A stretch of 64,000 bases of DNA, from contig OZ244254.1 of assembly GCA_965217205.1 (NCBI GenBank), forward strand, positions 2,480,001 through 2,544,000. Direction: 5' to 3'. The stretch comes from Maricaulis sp947259345 (lineage in GTDB: Bacteria; Pseudomonadota; Alphaproteobacteria; Caulobacterales; Maricaulaceae). The notes under the pieces are model-generated. The model was not told where the DNA came from and searched no databases. It worked only from the letters and a program-made list of their open reading frames with translations. The translations under genes were made by a program, and so were the position numbers. Numbering within the stretch: position 1 is the stretch's first letter; each line of letters starts with the position of its first letter. Positions 46,228 through 55,048 of the stretch are shown in pieces.

Positions 46228-47798
46228 CACCAGTAAAGACCCCGCAACCCGACCGGCTGCACATCTTCGACACCACGCTGCGCGACGGCGAACAGGCTCC
46301 CGGCTTTTCCATGAATCCGGGCGAAAAGCTGGAGATCGCACGCCTGCTCGAAGCCATGCGGGTGGACACGATCGAGGCCGGTTTCGCGGCCGCCTCGCCC
46401 GGCGACAGCGAAGCCATCCGCCTGATCGCGTCGGAAATCCGCAAATCCACACTGTGTTCGCTGGCCCGCGCCACCGAGAGAGATATCGACGCGGCGGCCC
46501 ATGCGCTGGAGCCAGCGCAGCGCAAGCGCCTTCACATTTTCATCGCTACCAGCCCGATCCATCGCGAAGCCAAGCTGCGCATGTCGCGTCGCGAAGTCCT
46601 GCAGACGATTGAGCGCTGCCTGCAGCATGCCGCCGGCACATTCGACGAGATTGAATTCTCCGCCGAAGACGCCCTGCGCACCGAGCCGGACTTCCTGATC
46701 GAAGCCATGGCCTGCGCCGCCACCTATGGCGCCGATGTGCTGAATGTGCCGGACACGGTCGGCTATTCCGAACCGGACGAGATCCGCGCCGTCTTCGAGA
46801 ATCTCGTCGCCAAGGTCGAGCGGCCGGAGCATGTGATCTTCTCGGCCCACTGCCACAATGATCTGGGACTGGCCGTTTCCAATTCGCTCGCCGCCGTGAA
46901 GGGCGGGGCCCGCCAGGTCGAATGCGCGATCAACGGGATTGGCGAACGGGCCGGCAATTGCTCGCTGGAGGAAATCGTCATGGCGCTGCAGGTCCGGGCC
47001 GATATCTTCCCGGCCGTCAGCCATGTCGACGCCACCAAGATCTGGTCTGCCAGCCAGCGTCTGGCCCGCGTAACCGGGACCGCGGTCGCGCCCAACAAGG
47101 CGATCGTCGGCAAGAATGCCTTCGCCCACGAGGCCGGCATTCACCAGCATGGCATGATTTCCGACCGCCGGACCTATGAGATCATGACACCGGAAAGCGT
47201 CGGCGCGCCGGGCTCCGCCCTGGTCTTGGGCAAGCATTCGGGCAAGCACGCCCTGGTCCAGCGCCTGGCCAAGCTGGGCTATCAGCCCGATCCGGAAAAA
47301 CTCAACCAGGTCTTCAAGGACTTCAAACACTTGGCCGACGAGCTCGGCGAGGTCAATGACGCCGATCTGGTCGCGATGATGGAAGGCTTTTCGCCCAGTG
47401 GCTCGCGCTGGACCGTGCTGCGAACCGAGCTGCGCACGACCGCCGGTCGCCAGCCCAAGCAGTTTGCCCGGGTCGAGCTGGAACATCCCGATCGCGGCCG
47501 TGTCTCGGATATTGCCTCCGGCGATGGCCCCATGGCGGCGGCCTTTGCTGCGGTCCAGCGCATTACCGGCACCGACGCCACGGTAATCGGTCTGGAAACC
47601 CGGATGCGCTCGACCGCCACAGGCCGCGAATTCGTCGCCGACATCAGCGTCGACATCAATGGCGAAGCCTTCTCGGGACGCGCACGCGGCCCGGACGTCG
47701 TCACCGCAGCGATCGACTCGCTGCTCTTCACACTCGATCGCGGTGAGGCCTATGGCCGGGCCGACATGACCCAGAAACAACCGGCTCAGGCCGTCTGA
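46209..47798 (+). CDS. leuA: 2-isopropylmalate synthase
   Basis: This 529-residue first enzyme of leucine synthesis condenses acetyl-CoA with 2-oxoisovalerate. The HMGL-like barrel has FDTTLRDGEQAPGFSM near the start and the metal-binding HCHNDLGLAVSNSLAAV. The C-terminal regulatory dimerisation domain, with the leucine feedback site, is present. GGAGG at 46199-46203 selects the ATG at 46209 rather than 46197. The gene begins inside the ilvN coding region in another frame. Confidence 0.96.
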   Translation: MPAPTLTPVKTPQPDRLHIFDTTLRDGEQAPGFSMNPGEKLEIARLLEAMRVDTIEAGFAAASPGDSEAIRLIASEIRKSTLCSLARATERDIDAAAHALEPAQRKRLHIFIATSPIHREAKLRMSRREVLQTIERCLQHAAGTFDEIEFSAEDALRTEPDFLIEAMACAATYGADVLNVPDTVGYSEPDEIRAVFENLVAKVERPEHVIFSAHCHNDLGLAVSNSLAAVKGGARQVECAINGIGERAGNCSLEEIVMALQVRADIFPAVSHVDATKIWSASQRLARVTGTAVAPNKAIVGKNAFAHEAGIHQHGMISDRRTYEIMTPESVGAPGSALVLGKHSGKHALVQRLAKLGYQPDPEKLNQVFKDFKHLADELGEVNDADLVAMMEGFSPSGSRWTVLRTELRTTAGRQPKQFARVELEHPDRGRVSDIASGDGPMAAAFAAVQRITGTDATVIGLETRMRSTATGREFVADISVDINGEAFSGRARGPDVVTAAIDSLLFTLDRGEAYGRADMTQKQPAQAV

Positions 47799-47812
47799 CA
47801 GGACACAGTAAA

Positions 47813-48769
47813 ATGGCAATCCAGGAAACCGACTTCATCTGGCGCAATGGCGAACTGATCGACTGGCATGAAGCCCAGACGCATGTTCTCTCCCACGCCC
47901 TGCATTACGGCTCCTCCGTCTTCGAGGGAATCCGCTGCTATGACACGGCGACCGGTCCGAATATCTTTCGCCTGACCGATCATATCAAACGGCTGTTCAA
48001 CAGCGCCAAGGTTTACCACATGCCGATCGAGCACACCGAAGCGGAGGTCGAAGCAGCTTGCCGGATGGTGATCCGCGCCAATCATCTGAAAGACGCCTAT
48101 ATCCGCCCGGTCGCCTTCTTCGGCTATGGCGGGATCGGTGTCCTGCCCGGCGCCGACACCAAGCCGGAGATCTGCATCGCCGCCTTCCCCTGGGGGGCCT
48201 ATCTCGGCGAGGAAGCGCTGACCAAGGGCGTGGATTGCTGCATCTCCTCCTGGAGCCGTCCGGCGCCCAACACCATCCCGACCGGCGCCAAGGCCGGCGG
48301 CAATTACCTCTCCTCGATGCTGATCAGCCATGAGGCCCATTCGCGCGGCTTTGATGAAGGCATCGGCCTGGACGTCAACGGCCTGGTGTCCGAGGGGGCA
48401 GGCGAGAACATCTTTGTCGTCACCGACGGCGTCATCCGCACCCCGCCCAGCTCGGCTTCCATCCTGTCCGGCCTGACCCGGGATTCGGTGATGAAGCTGG
48501 CCGAGGCGGAGGGCTTCGATGTCCGAGAGCAGACCCTGTCGCGCGAAAGCCTGTATTTTGCCGACGAGATTTTCTTCACCGGGACGGCTGCCGAGATCAC
48601 GCCGGTGCGCTCGGTCGACGGGCATGTCGTCCGGGCCGGCGGCCGCGGTCCGGTCGCCGAACTGATGCAGGAGCGCTTCTTCGGCCTGTTCTCCGGCGCC
48701 ACGCCGGATCGCCATGGCTGGCTGCAGCCGGTCCAGGACAATGCCATGGAGGTCCAGCATGTCGCCTGA
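47813..48769 (+). CDS. ilvE: Branched-chain amino acid aminotransferase
   Basis: This 318-residue class IV PLP enzyme catalyses the last step for Val, Leu and Ile. HALHYGSSVFEGIR is the classical N-terminal motif. The PLP lysine lies in IPTGAKAGGNYLSSM, and the EGAGENIFVV motif follows. It sits 14 bases after leuA and overlaps the start of leuC by 11 bases. Its place within the operon lets one attenuator balance transamination with synthesis. Confidence 0.95.
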   Translation: MAIQETDFIWRNGELIDWHEAQTHVLSHALHYGSSVFEGIRCYDTATGPNIFRLTDHIKRLFNSAKVYHMPIEHTEAEVEAACRMVIRANHLKDAYIRPVAFFGYGGIGVLPGADTKPEICIAAFPWGAYLGEEALTKGVDCCISSWSRPAPNTIPTGAKAGGNYLSSMLISHEAHSRGFDEGIGLDVNGLVSEGAGENIFVVTDGVIRTPPSSASILSGLTRDSVMKLAEAEGFDVREQTLSRESLYFADEIFFTGTAAEITPVRSVDGHVVRAGGRGPVAELMQERFFGLFSGATPDRHGWLQPVQDNAMEVQHVA

Positions 48770-50198
48770 GACCGAGCGCGCGGACAAGACCCCGCGCTCC
48801 CTGTTCGACAAGGTCTGGGAGGCGCACCAGGTTCGGGCCGAGACCACGGAGACGCCGGGCCTGCTCTATATCGACCTGCATCTCGTGCATGAGGTCACCT
48901 CGCCGCAGGCCTTTTCCGTGCTCGATGAGCGCGGCCTGACAGTGCGCCGTCCCGATCGCACCCTGGCGACGATCGACCATTCCACGCCCACGCTCGACTT
49001 CGCGGCCGGCGAGGGACCGCCCTATGCCACAGCCGCCGCGCAAAGCCAGGTCGAGCGCTTGCAGGACAATGCGGCCAAGCATGGCATCACGCTGCATGGC
49101 TGGGGCAGTGGCCATCGCGGGGTCGTGCATGTGATCGGTCCGGAGCTGGGCGCCACCCAGCCGGGCATGACGATTGTCTGCGGCGACAGTCATACCGCCA
49201 CCCATGGCGCGTTCGGTGCCCTGGCCTTCGGCATCGGCACGACGGAGGTCGGTCATGTCCTGGCTTCGCAGTGCCTGCTTCAGCGCAAACCGAAATCGAT
49301 GCGCGTGACCGTCGATGGCGAAACCGCGCCTGGCATTTCCGCCAAGGACATCATCCTCGCTGTCATTGCCGAGCTCGGCGTTGATGGCGGCACAGGCTGT
49401 GTGATCGAGTATGCCGGCGGCGCCATCGAGGCGCTCGACATGGAAGGCCGGATGACGGTCTGCAACATGTCGATCGAGGCCGGTGCCCGCGCCGGCATGA
49501 TCGCGCCCGACGCAACGACATTCGCCTGGCTTGAAGGCCGCGAGCATTGCCCGCACGGCGCGGATTGGGACCAGGCCGTCGCCGAATGGCAAACCCTGCG
49601 CAGTGATCCGGGCGCCCGCTTTGACCGCGAAGTCATGATCGACGCGGCGACGATCCGACCCATGGTCACCTGGGGCACAGCGCCGGATACCGGCATCGCC
49701 GTCAACTCGCCCATCCCGGAACCACGCTCGGCCTCACAGAGAAAGGCGCTCGCCTATATGGGTCTCGAAGCCGGCAAGCCGGTGGCCGGCGCCCGGGTCG
49801 ATCAGGTCTTTATCGGCTCCTGCACCAATTCGCGGATCACTGATTTGCGCGAGGCGGCGGCGATCATGAGCGGCCGACGGGTGGCTGACGGCATCCGCGC
49901 CCTCGTCGTACCCGGCTCGGTCGCGGTCCGGGCCCAGGCCGAGGCAGAAGGTCTCGACCGGATCTTCATCGATGCCGGCGCCGAATGGCGTCAGCCGGGC
50001 TGCTCCATGTGCATTGCCATGAATGGCGATCGCGGCGAACCCGGGCAGCTGGTCGTGTCGACCTCCAACCGCAATTTCGAGGGCCGACAGGGTCCCGGTG
50101 TTCGCACCATCTTGGCCAGCCCGGCAACGGCCGCGGCGGCAGCGATTGCCGGCCATGTCATCGAACCAGCCGAATTGATGGAGCCCGCCCATGCCTGA
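48759..50198 (+). CDS. leuC: 3-isopropylmalate dehydratase large subunit
   Basis: This 479-residue aconitase-fold subunit isomerises 2- to 3-isopropylmalate with LeuD. Substrate and cluster motifs are clear: CGDSHTATHGAFGALAFGIG, the 4Fe-4S cysteines in FIGSCTNSRI and WRQPGCSMCIAMN. GGAGG at 48748-48752, inside ilvE, gives a 6-base spacing to the ATG at 48759. It overlaps leuD by 8 bases. Confidence 0.97.
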   Translation: MSPETERADKTPRSLFDKVWEAHQVRAETTETPGLLYIDLHLVHEVTSPQAFSVLDERGLTVRRPDRTLATIDHSTPTLDFAAGEGPPYATAAAQSQVERLQDNAAKHGITLHGWGSGHRGVVHVIGPELGATQPGMTIVCGDSHTATHGAFGALAFGIGTTEVGHVLASQCLLQRKPKSMRVTVDGETAPGISAKDIILAVIAELGVDGGTGCVIEYAGGAIEALDMEGRMTVCNMSIEAGARAGMIAPDATTFAWLEGREHCPHGADWDQAVAEWQTLRSDPGARFDREVMIDAATIRPMVTWGTAPDTGIAVNSPIPEPRSASQRKALAYMGLEAGKPVAGARVDQVFIGSCTNSRITDLREAAAIMSGRRVADGIRALVVPGSVAVRAQAEAEGLDRIFIDAGAEWRQPGCSMCIAMNGDRGEPGQLVVSTSNRNFEGRQGPGVRTILASPATAAAAAIAGHVIEPAELMEPAHA

Positions 50199-50790
50199 TC
50201 CCGCCGCCAATTCCGAAGATGATATCCGCCAGATCGACAGCCGGACCTTCGTCATTGATCAGGAAGACATTGATACGGACCAGATCATTCCGGCCCGTTT
50301 CCTGACCACGACCAGCCGCGACGGGCTCGGCAAGCTCGCCTTCCATGACTGGCGCTATGATGGTGAGGGCAAGCCATTGGAAGCGGTCTCGCTGAACAGT
50401 CTCGACACGGCCGAATGCCGGGTCCTGGTGGCCGGGCGCAATTTCGGGTGCGGCTCCTCGCGCGAGCATGCCCCCTGGGCCTTGCATGATTTCGGCTTCC
50501 GCGCCGTCATCTCCAGCGAGTTTGCCGATATTTTCCGCTCGAATTCCGCCCGCAACGGATTGCTGCCGATCATGGCGCCGGAAGCGGCGCACAACTGGCT
50601 GCTCGCCAATCCCGGTGTCTCGATCAGGATCGATCTGGCCAGCCAGCATGTCGATCTGGGCAATGGCCCGAGCTTTGATTTCGAGATCGAGCCCTTTGCC
50701 AAACACTGTCTGATGGAAGGCACGGATCCGCTCGGCTTTTTGATGAGCCATTCCGACGCCATCGACGCTTACGAGGCCGACATCGCATGA
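50191..50790 (+). CDS. leuD: 3-isopropylmalate dehydratase small subunit
   Basis: This 199-residue swivel-domain partner of LeuC has the family motifs DIDTDQIIPARFL and GRNFGCGSSREHAPWAL. The length is normal for the LeuD of bacterial type. Its start lies inside the end of leuC and its stop overlaps the leuB start by ATGA, so the three leu genes are translationally linked. Confidence 0.96.
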   Translation: MPDPAANSEDDIRQIDSRTFVIDQEDIDTDQIIPARFLTTTSRDGLGKLAFHDWRYDGEGKPLEAVSLNSLDTAECRVLVAGRNFGCGSSREHAPWALHDFGFRAVISSEFADIFRSNSARNGLLPIMAPEAAHNWLLANPGVSIRIDLASQHVDLGNGPSFDFEIEPFAKHCLMEGTDPLGFLMSHSDAIDAYEADIA

Positions 50791-51848
50791 CCTACCGCAT
50801 CACACTCCTGCCCGGTGACGGGATCGGACCGGAAATCACCGCGGTGGCCCGGGCCGTGCTGGAACATGTCGCCGCCCTGGACGGTTTCCGGATCGAATTT
50901 GAGACCTGCGCCTTTGGCGGCGCGTCGATTGACGCGTTCGGGGAACCGCTGACGGACACGACCTTGGCTGCCTGCCGCAAGGCCGATGCCGTCTTCCTTG
51001 GCGCGGTGGGCGGCCCCAAATGGGACCAGGCCGATGCGCGACCGGAAGCCGGGCTTCTCGCCCTGCGCAAGGCGCTCGGCGTCTATGCCAATTTGCGACC
51101 GGCCGCCGTGCACCCGGCCCTGGCCGGCAAATCGCCACTGCGCGCGGACCTCGTCGCCGGCACCGATGTGCTGATCGTGCGGGAATTGACCGGTGGTATC
51201 TATTTCGGCGAGCGCGAACGCTCGGCCGACAGTGCCAGCGATAAATGCACTTATACGCGCGGCGAGATCGAGCGGGTGGCCCGCATTGCTTTCCAGCAAG
51301 CCCGGCTGCGCCGCGGCAAGCTGACCTCGGTCGACAAGGCCAATGTGCTGGAAACCAGCCGTCTCTGGCGCGACGTGGTCACCGAGATGGGTGCCCGTGA
51401 TTTCCCCGATATCGAGCTCGACCACATGTATGTCGATGCCGCCGCCATGCACATGCTGCGCGCCCCGGCGAGCTTTGACGTCATCGTCACCGAGAACATG
51501 TTCGGCGACATCCTGTCCGACGAAGCCTCCATGCTGCCCGGCTCGATCGGCCTTCTGGGCTCAGCCTCGCTGGGCGACAGCAAACCCGGCCTCTTCGAAC
51601 CCATCCACGGCTCGGCCCCCGACATAGCCGGCCAGGACAAGGCCAACCCGTTCGGCGCCATCGAAGCGGCGGCGCAATTGCTGGAAAGCCTGGACGAGAC
51701 GCGGGCGGCGGGGCGGATTCGCGACGCCGTTGATGCCATGCATCGGGCGGGCGAATGGACGGGGGATCTGGGTGGTTCGCTGAGCTGTTCGCAGGCGGGG
51801 GTGAAGCTGGTGGAACATCTGGAGGCGGAGGCTGTGGCGGCGGAATAG
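50787..51848 (+). CDS. leuB: 3-isopropylmalate dehydrogenase
   Basis: This 353-residue NAD-dependent beta-decarboxylating dehydrogenase has the N-terminal LLPGDGIGPEI, the substrate motif RELTGGIYFGERER and the signature MFGDILSDEASMLPGSIGLLGSAS. It is the last of nine co-oriented genes beginning with ilvD. No clear intrinsic terminator is visible in the 17 bases before the convergent dipeptidase gene. Confidence 0.97.
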   Translation: MTYRITLLPGDGIGPEITAVARAVLEHVAALDGFRIEFETCAFGGASIDAFGEPLTDTTLAACRKADAVFLGAVGGPKWDQADARPEAGLLALRKALGVYANLRPAAVHPALAGKSPLRADLVAGTDVLIVRELTGGIYFGERERSADSASDKCTYTRGEIERVARIAFQQARLRRGKLTSVDKANVLETSRLWRDVVTEMGARDFPDIELDHMYVDAAAMHMLRAPASFDVIVTENMFGDILSDEASMLPGSIGLLGSASLGDSKPGLFEPIHGSAPDIAGQDKANPFGAIEAAAQLLESLDETRAAGRIRDAVDAMHRAGEWTGDLGGSLSCSQAGVKLVEHLEAEAVAAE

Positions 51849-51865
51849 GGGGTGCCCGTCTGTGC

Positions 51866-53029
51866 CTATTCCGCCGGCAAATTCTCCAGGAAGAACCGGA
51901 TCGTATTCTCGCCCATCACCTGGCGGACCTCGTCTGCGCTCAGGCCGGCAGCCAGCAGGCGGTCGGTCAGCACGGCGTATTCCGAGGCGTCGAAGGTGGT
52001 GGTGACCGTGCCGTCATAGTCCGAGCCGAGGGCGACATGGTCGATGCCGACCAGGTCGATGGCGGCCATAATCGCCGCGGCGACGCCTTCGGGGCTGTCA
52101 TCGCAGGTCACATCGGCCCAGAAACCGATCCCGATCAGCCCGCCGCCGGCGGCGATCCGCTGCATCAGGGCATCGGGGATATTTCGCTTCACTTCGCAAT
52201 GGCCGTGCACGCCGGTATGGGAGACCACAAGCGGGCTGTCCGTCATGGCCAGCACGTCCTCGACGACTTGCGGGGAGGAGTGGGCGACATCGATGATCAG
52301 GCCGCGCTCATCCATGCGGCGGATCACCTCGCGTCCGAAATCGGTCAGCCCGGCCTCGGAGACTCCATGCAGGGAGCCGCCGAGCTCATTGTCGAAGAAG
52401 TGCTGCAGGCCGAGCATGCGATAGCCCGCATCCCAGAGCACATCGACATTCCCGATCTGGCCCTCGAGCGGATGCGCGCCCTCGGTCTCCAGCAGGCCGG
52501 CCATCGCCGTCGGATCGGTTTCGCGGGCCGCGAGGACGGCCTCGAGATCGGCGCGGGTCCGAACCACGGTGAAACTGTTATCGCGATCGGCCAGCCGGTT
52601 GAGGCGATCGGCGTGATAGACCGCGCGCTCGAGGATCGAGTCCCAGGTCCGCATCGGCCAGCGCTGGACGATGGCCAGGGCGGTGATGTCGTCACTGTCG
52701 GCGGTATTGCTGTCATAATTCTGGCCGGACGGCGTCTTGGTCACGCTCGAGAAAACCTGAAGCGCGACGCCGCCTGCTCGCAGGCGCGGCAGATCGGTAT
52801 GACCACGATCATTCCAGCGCGTCGGATCGCGCATCCATAGCAACATGTCGGAGTGAAGGTCGGCGACCCGCAGCGTGTCGTGCAGGGACACCGCCTCGTC
52901 GCTCAGCGCGTAGGGCTCATGCGGCGTCACGACATTCATGTCGGCATCGATCCGGGCCGGCAGTATGAAGAAGATGAAGCCCGCCGCCGCGAGCAGAAGC
53001 GCGACACAAACAGCCAGAAAGATACGCAT
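51866..53029 (-). CDS. Membrane dipeptidase (peptidase family M19)
   Basis: This 387-residue protein has an N-terminal hydrophobic anchor or signal (MRIFLAVCVALLLAAAGFIFF), so it probably faces the periplasm. The binuclear zinc ligands of renal-dipeptidase type are recognisable: ADLHSDM, the bridging glutamate in LLETEGAHPL, then DVAHSS, VSHTG and LGSDYDG. The family hydrolyses dipeptides, including D-amino acid and cyclic-modified ones. It stands alone, downstream of the terminator of the preceding minus-strand gene. Confidence 0.93.
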   Translation of the reverse strand: MRIFLAVCVALLLAAAGFIFFILPARIDADMNVVTPHEPYALSDEAVSLHDTLRVADLHSDMLLWMRDPTRWNDRGHTDLPRLRAGGVALQVFSSVTKTPSGQNYDSNTADSDDITALAIVQRWPMRTWDSILERAVYHADRLNRLADRDNSFTVVRTRADLEAVLAARETDPTAMAGLLETEGAHPLEGQIGNVDVLWDAGYRMLGLQHFFDNELGGSLHGVSEAGLTDFGREVIRRMDERGLIIDVAHSSPQVVEDVLAMTDSPLVVSHTGVHGHCEVKRNIPDALMQRIAAGGGLIGIGFWADVTCDDSPEGVAAAIMAAIDLVGIDHVALGSDYDGTVTTTFDASEYAVLTDRLLAAGLSADEVRQVMGENTIRFFLENLPAE

Positions 53030-53082
53030 GAAGACCCACCTCGATAATCAGGATCAAAGGCATAGACCGGAACCCCGAACAG

Positions 53083-53114
53083 AAAAAGGGCGGCCGTTAG
53101 GAAACGGCCGCCCT
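53083..53114 (-). terminator. Intrinsic terminator of the tandem-repeat protein gene
   Basis: AGGGCGGCCGTT (53087-53098) and AACGGCCGCCCT (53103-53114) pair perfectly around a 4-base loop. On the minus strand the stem is followed by TTTTTCT, so it terminates the transcript from 54049. Confidence 0.92.
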
Positions 53115-53140
53115 GGTCTGCATCAATCGACGTTTGAGGC

Positions 53141-54049
53141 TTACTCGCTGTAGAGCTCCGAGATCGACAGCGTGGCCTCGGCATTCTGGCCCTGGCTGTA
53201 GGAGCCGATCCAGATGTCATAGGTGCCCGATGCGGCGTTGTGGAATGTCAGCGCCGGATTGAGGCCGGCATTGCCGCCATCATCATCGCAATACCAGTTG
53301 CCGTTCGGATCATTGACCAGGATTGTCGTGTCCGAGCTCGAGGCTGCCGACAGGATCAGCGGAAGCGAGCCCGCGGTGAAATTCAGCTCGAAGTCCGGCG
53401 CCGAAGACACCCAGCCCGCGCAGCCGCTGCGCACTTCCGAGGCACGGTGTGAGCCGCCGGAGATGATATTGACCCGGTAGGGATCCGGCTGGAAACCGCC
53501 GCGCAGATTGGCGCTACCGAAATTGGCCGGAAGGGACCAGTCAATGCTCTGATAGCTGCCGCCGCCTTGCGACGGCTGGCCACCGGCCATGCCAAGCTCG
53601 GAAATCGACAGGGTCGCCTGGGCATAGTCACCTTCCGAATAGGACCCGACCCAGATGTCGTAGCGCCCGGAACCGGGATTGGCGAAAGTCAGGCTCGGAT
53701 TGAGACCTTCGCCACTATCATCATCGCAATACCAATTACCGGACGGCCCGTTGATCACGAGCGTGGTATCAGAACTGGAAACCGAACTGATGGTCAGATC
53801 GAACATGTTGCCGGCCTGATAATAGACGGAATAATCAGGCGCATTCGCGATCCAGCCGCGGCAGGAGCTGGAGATATTGCTGGCCCGCAGCTGGCCGCCC
53901 GATGTCAGGGTGACATTGTACGGATCCGGCGTGAAACCGGAGCTGAGATTGACCGACCCGAATGAGGGCGGTGCGGTGAAGTCTTGCGCCGTCGCGGCGC
54001 CTGCCAAAAATGCCGATGCGATCACGCTCGCAATGATTTGGGTTTTCAT
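53141..54049 (-). CDS. Secreted protein with two tandem PPC-like beta-sandwich repeats
   Basis: This 302-residue exported protein has a signal peptide (MKTQIIASVIASAFLAGAATAQ). Two repeats at about 28-152 and 176-299 share long near-identical blocks (SSDTT..V, NWYCDDD, LTF.N..SG.YDIW.GSYS, ATLSISEL). Each has two cysteines (63/108 and 210/254) that could form a disulfide. Acidic NWYCDDD stretches may bind calcium. The wording recalls bacterial pre-peptidase C-terminal (PPC) domains, but no enzyme is attached. A Gln/Gly-rich linker joins the repeats. GGAGGGGAT precedes the ATG at 54049. The function is unknown, and a surface or matrix role is a guess. Confidence 0.85.
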   Translation of the reverse strand: MKTQIIASVIASAFLAGAATAQDFTAPPSFGSVNLSSGFTPDPYNVTLTSGGQLRASNISSSCRGWIANAPDYSVYYQAGNMFDLTISSVSSSDTTLVINGPSGNWYCDDDSGEGLNPSLTFANPGSGRYDIWVGSYSEGDYAQATLSISELGMAGGQPSQGGGSYQSIDWSLPANFGSANLRGGFQPDPYRVNIISGGSHRASEVRSGCAGWVSSAPDFELNFTAGSLPLILSAASSSDTTILVNDPNGNWYCDDDGGNAGLNPALTFHNAASGTYDIWIGSYSQGQNAEATLSISELYSE

Positions 54050-54184
54050 CTGGATCCCCTCCCTGCAGTCCGTGTGGAACACCCCTGCGTTCCGAGTAAC
54101 ACGTCTTGTCTGGAGCAGATTAGAGGATTTCTCGACTGAACCATAGCTGAACGCGAGAATATTCGAATTGCTTTCCCGCACCGC

Positions 54185-55048
54185 CTAATCGGCCTCGCTC
54201 GCCGGCAATACGATCGTCGCCTCTACAAGATTGCCCGCGCCATGATAGGTGATCGACGTGAAGGAGAGATCACGCGCCATGGCGATGCCACGCCCTCGAT
54301 ACCCGTCAACAGGCGACGTGTTCGAAATATAGCTGGCATAATCAAAACCCTGACCATCATCCTGAATTGTCATCGATATTATGCGCTCGCTGCGCTGAAA
54401 ACTGAGGATCACTACCCGGTCGAAATAGGCCGGATCTTCGAGGCGAGCCTCGACCTCTTCACGCCAACGTCCTTCCAGGAGCAGATCCTGCTTCATCGCC
54501 GCACTAATTTCGAGATTTCCATGCTCGACCGCGTTGATGAGCAATTCCTGCAAACCAACCGCGACCAGATCGGAATTGGGACAGGCCAGCGCGATCATCG
54601 TTGCGAGATTACGCGCTTCATCGAGTGTTCGGAGCACGAACTGGCCATTCACAATCGTGCCAATCGCCGACTTCCGTCGAGCGACATCAGCCCGCAAGGA
54701 CATCACCTGATCGTGGAACTCCTTCGCGGAGCGCAATACCGACATGATCGATTCAATGTCGACATCATTCGGCAGGACAAAATCGGCCCGCGTCCCGGTC
54801 GCCGGGTCATCGGTTATGAGGATGGATTGGAGTGCGCCGGCATTGTGATTTGCGGCATGGGTTATGGCCTCAACATGGGCGTCGTCGGCGATCACAATGC
54901 CGATCATCGCACCATCGGGAAGCGTGGCGCTATGGATGACGGCATCTCCAAAGCTGTCCAAAAGCGATCTGGACACCGCGGCCGCCAAGGGTGACTCGTC
55001 AAGCCTAACCCAAATGCCGTCACGAATCGGTCGCTCTATCTCAGCCAT
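54185..55048 (-). CDS. RsbW-like HATPase with N-terminal pseudo-receiver domain
   Basis: This 287-residue protein has a GHKL ATPase domain in the C-terminal half. The N-box is LQELLINAVEHGN (166-178), the G1 box is DDGQGFDYASY, and the G2 box is GRGIAMARD. It resembles anti-sigma serine kinases. The first ~115 residues alternate beta/alpha segments like a receiver domain (ILITDD, ADFVLPNDVDIESIMSVLR), but no phospho-acceptor is in the right setting, so it may be a degenerate receiver. It overlaps the upstream receiver-phosphatase gene by 8 bases and ends the module. The target sigma factor is not identified. Confidence 0.82.
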   Translation of the reverse strand: MAEIERPIRDGIWVRLDESPLAAAVSRSLLDSFGDAVIHSATLPDGAMIGIVIADDAHVEAITHAANHNAGALQSILITDDPATGTRADFVLPNDVDIESIMSVLRSAKEFHDQVMSLRADVARRKSAIGTIVNGQFVLRTLDEARNLATMIALACPNSDLVAVGLQELLINAVEHGNLEISAAMKQDLLLEGRWREEVEARLEDPAYFDRVVILSFQRSERIISMTIQDDGQGFDYASYISNTSPVDGYRGRGIAMARDLSFTSITYHGAGNLVEATIVLPASEAD

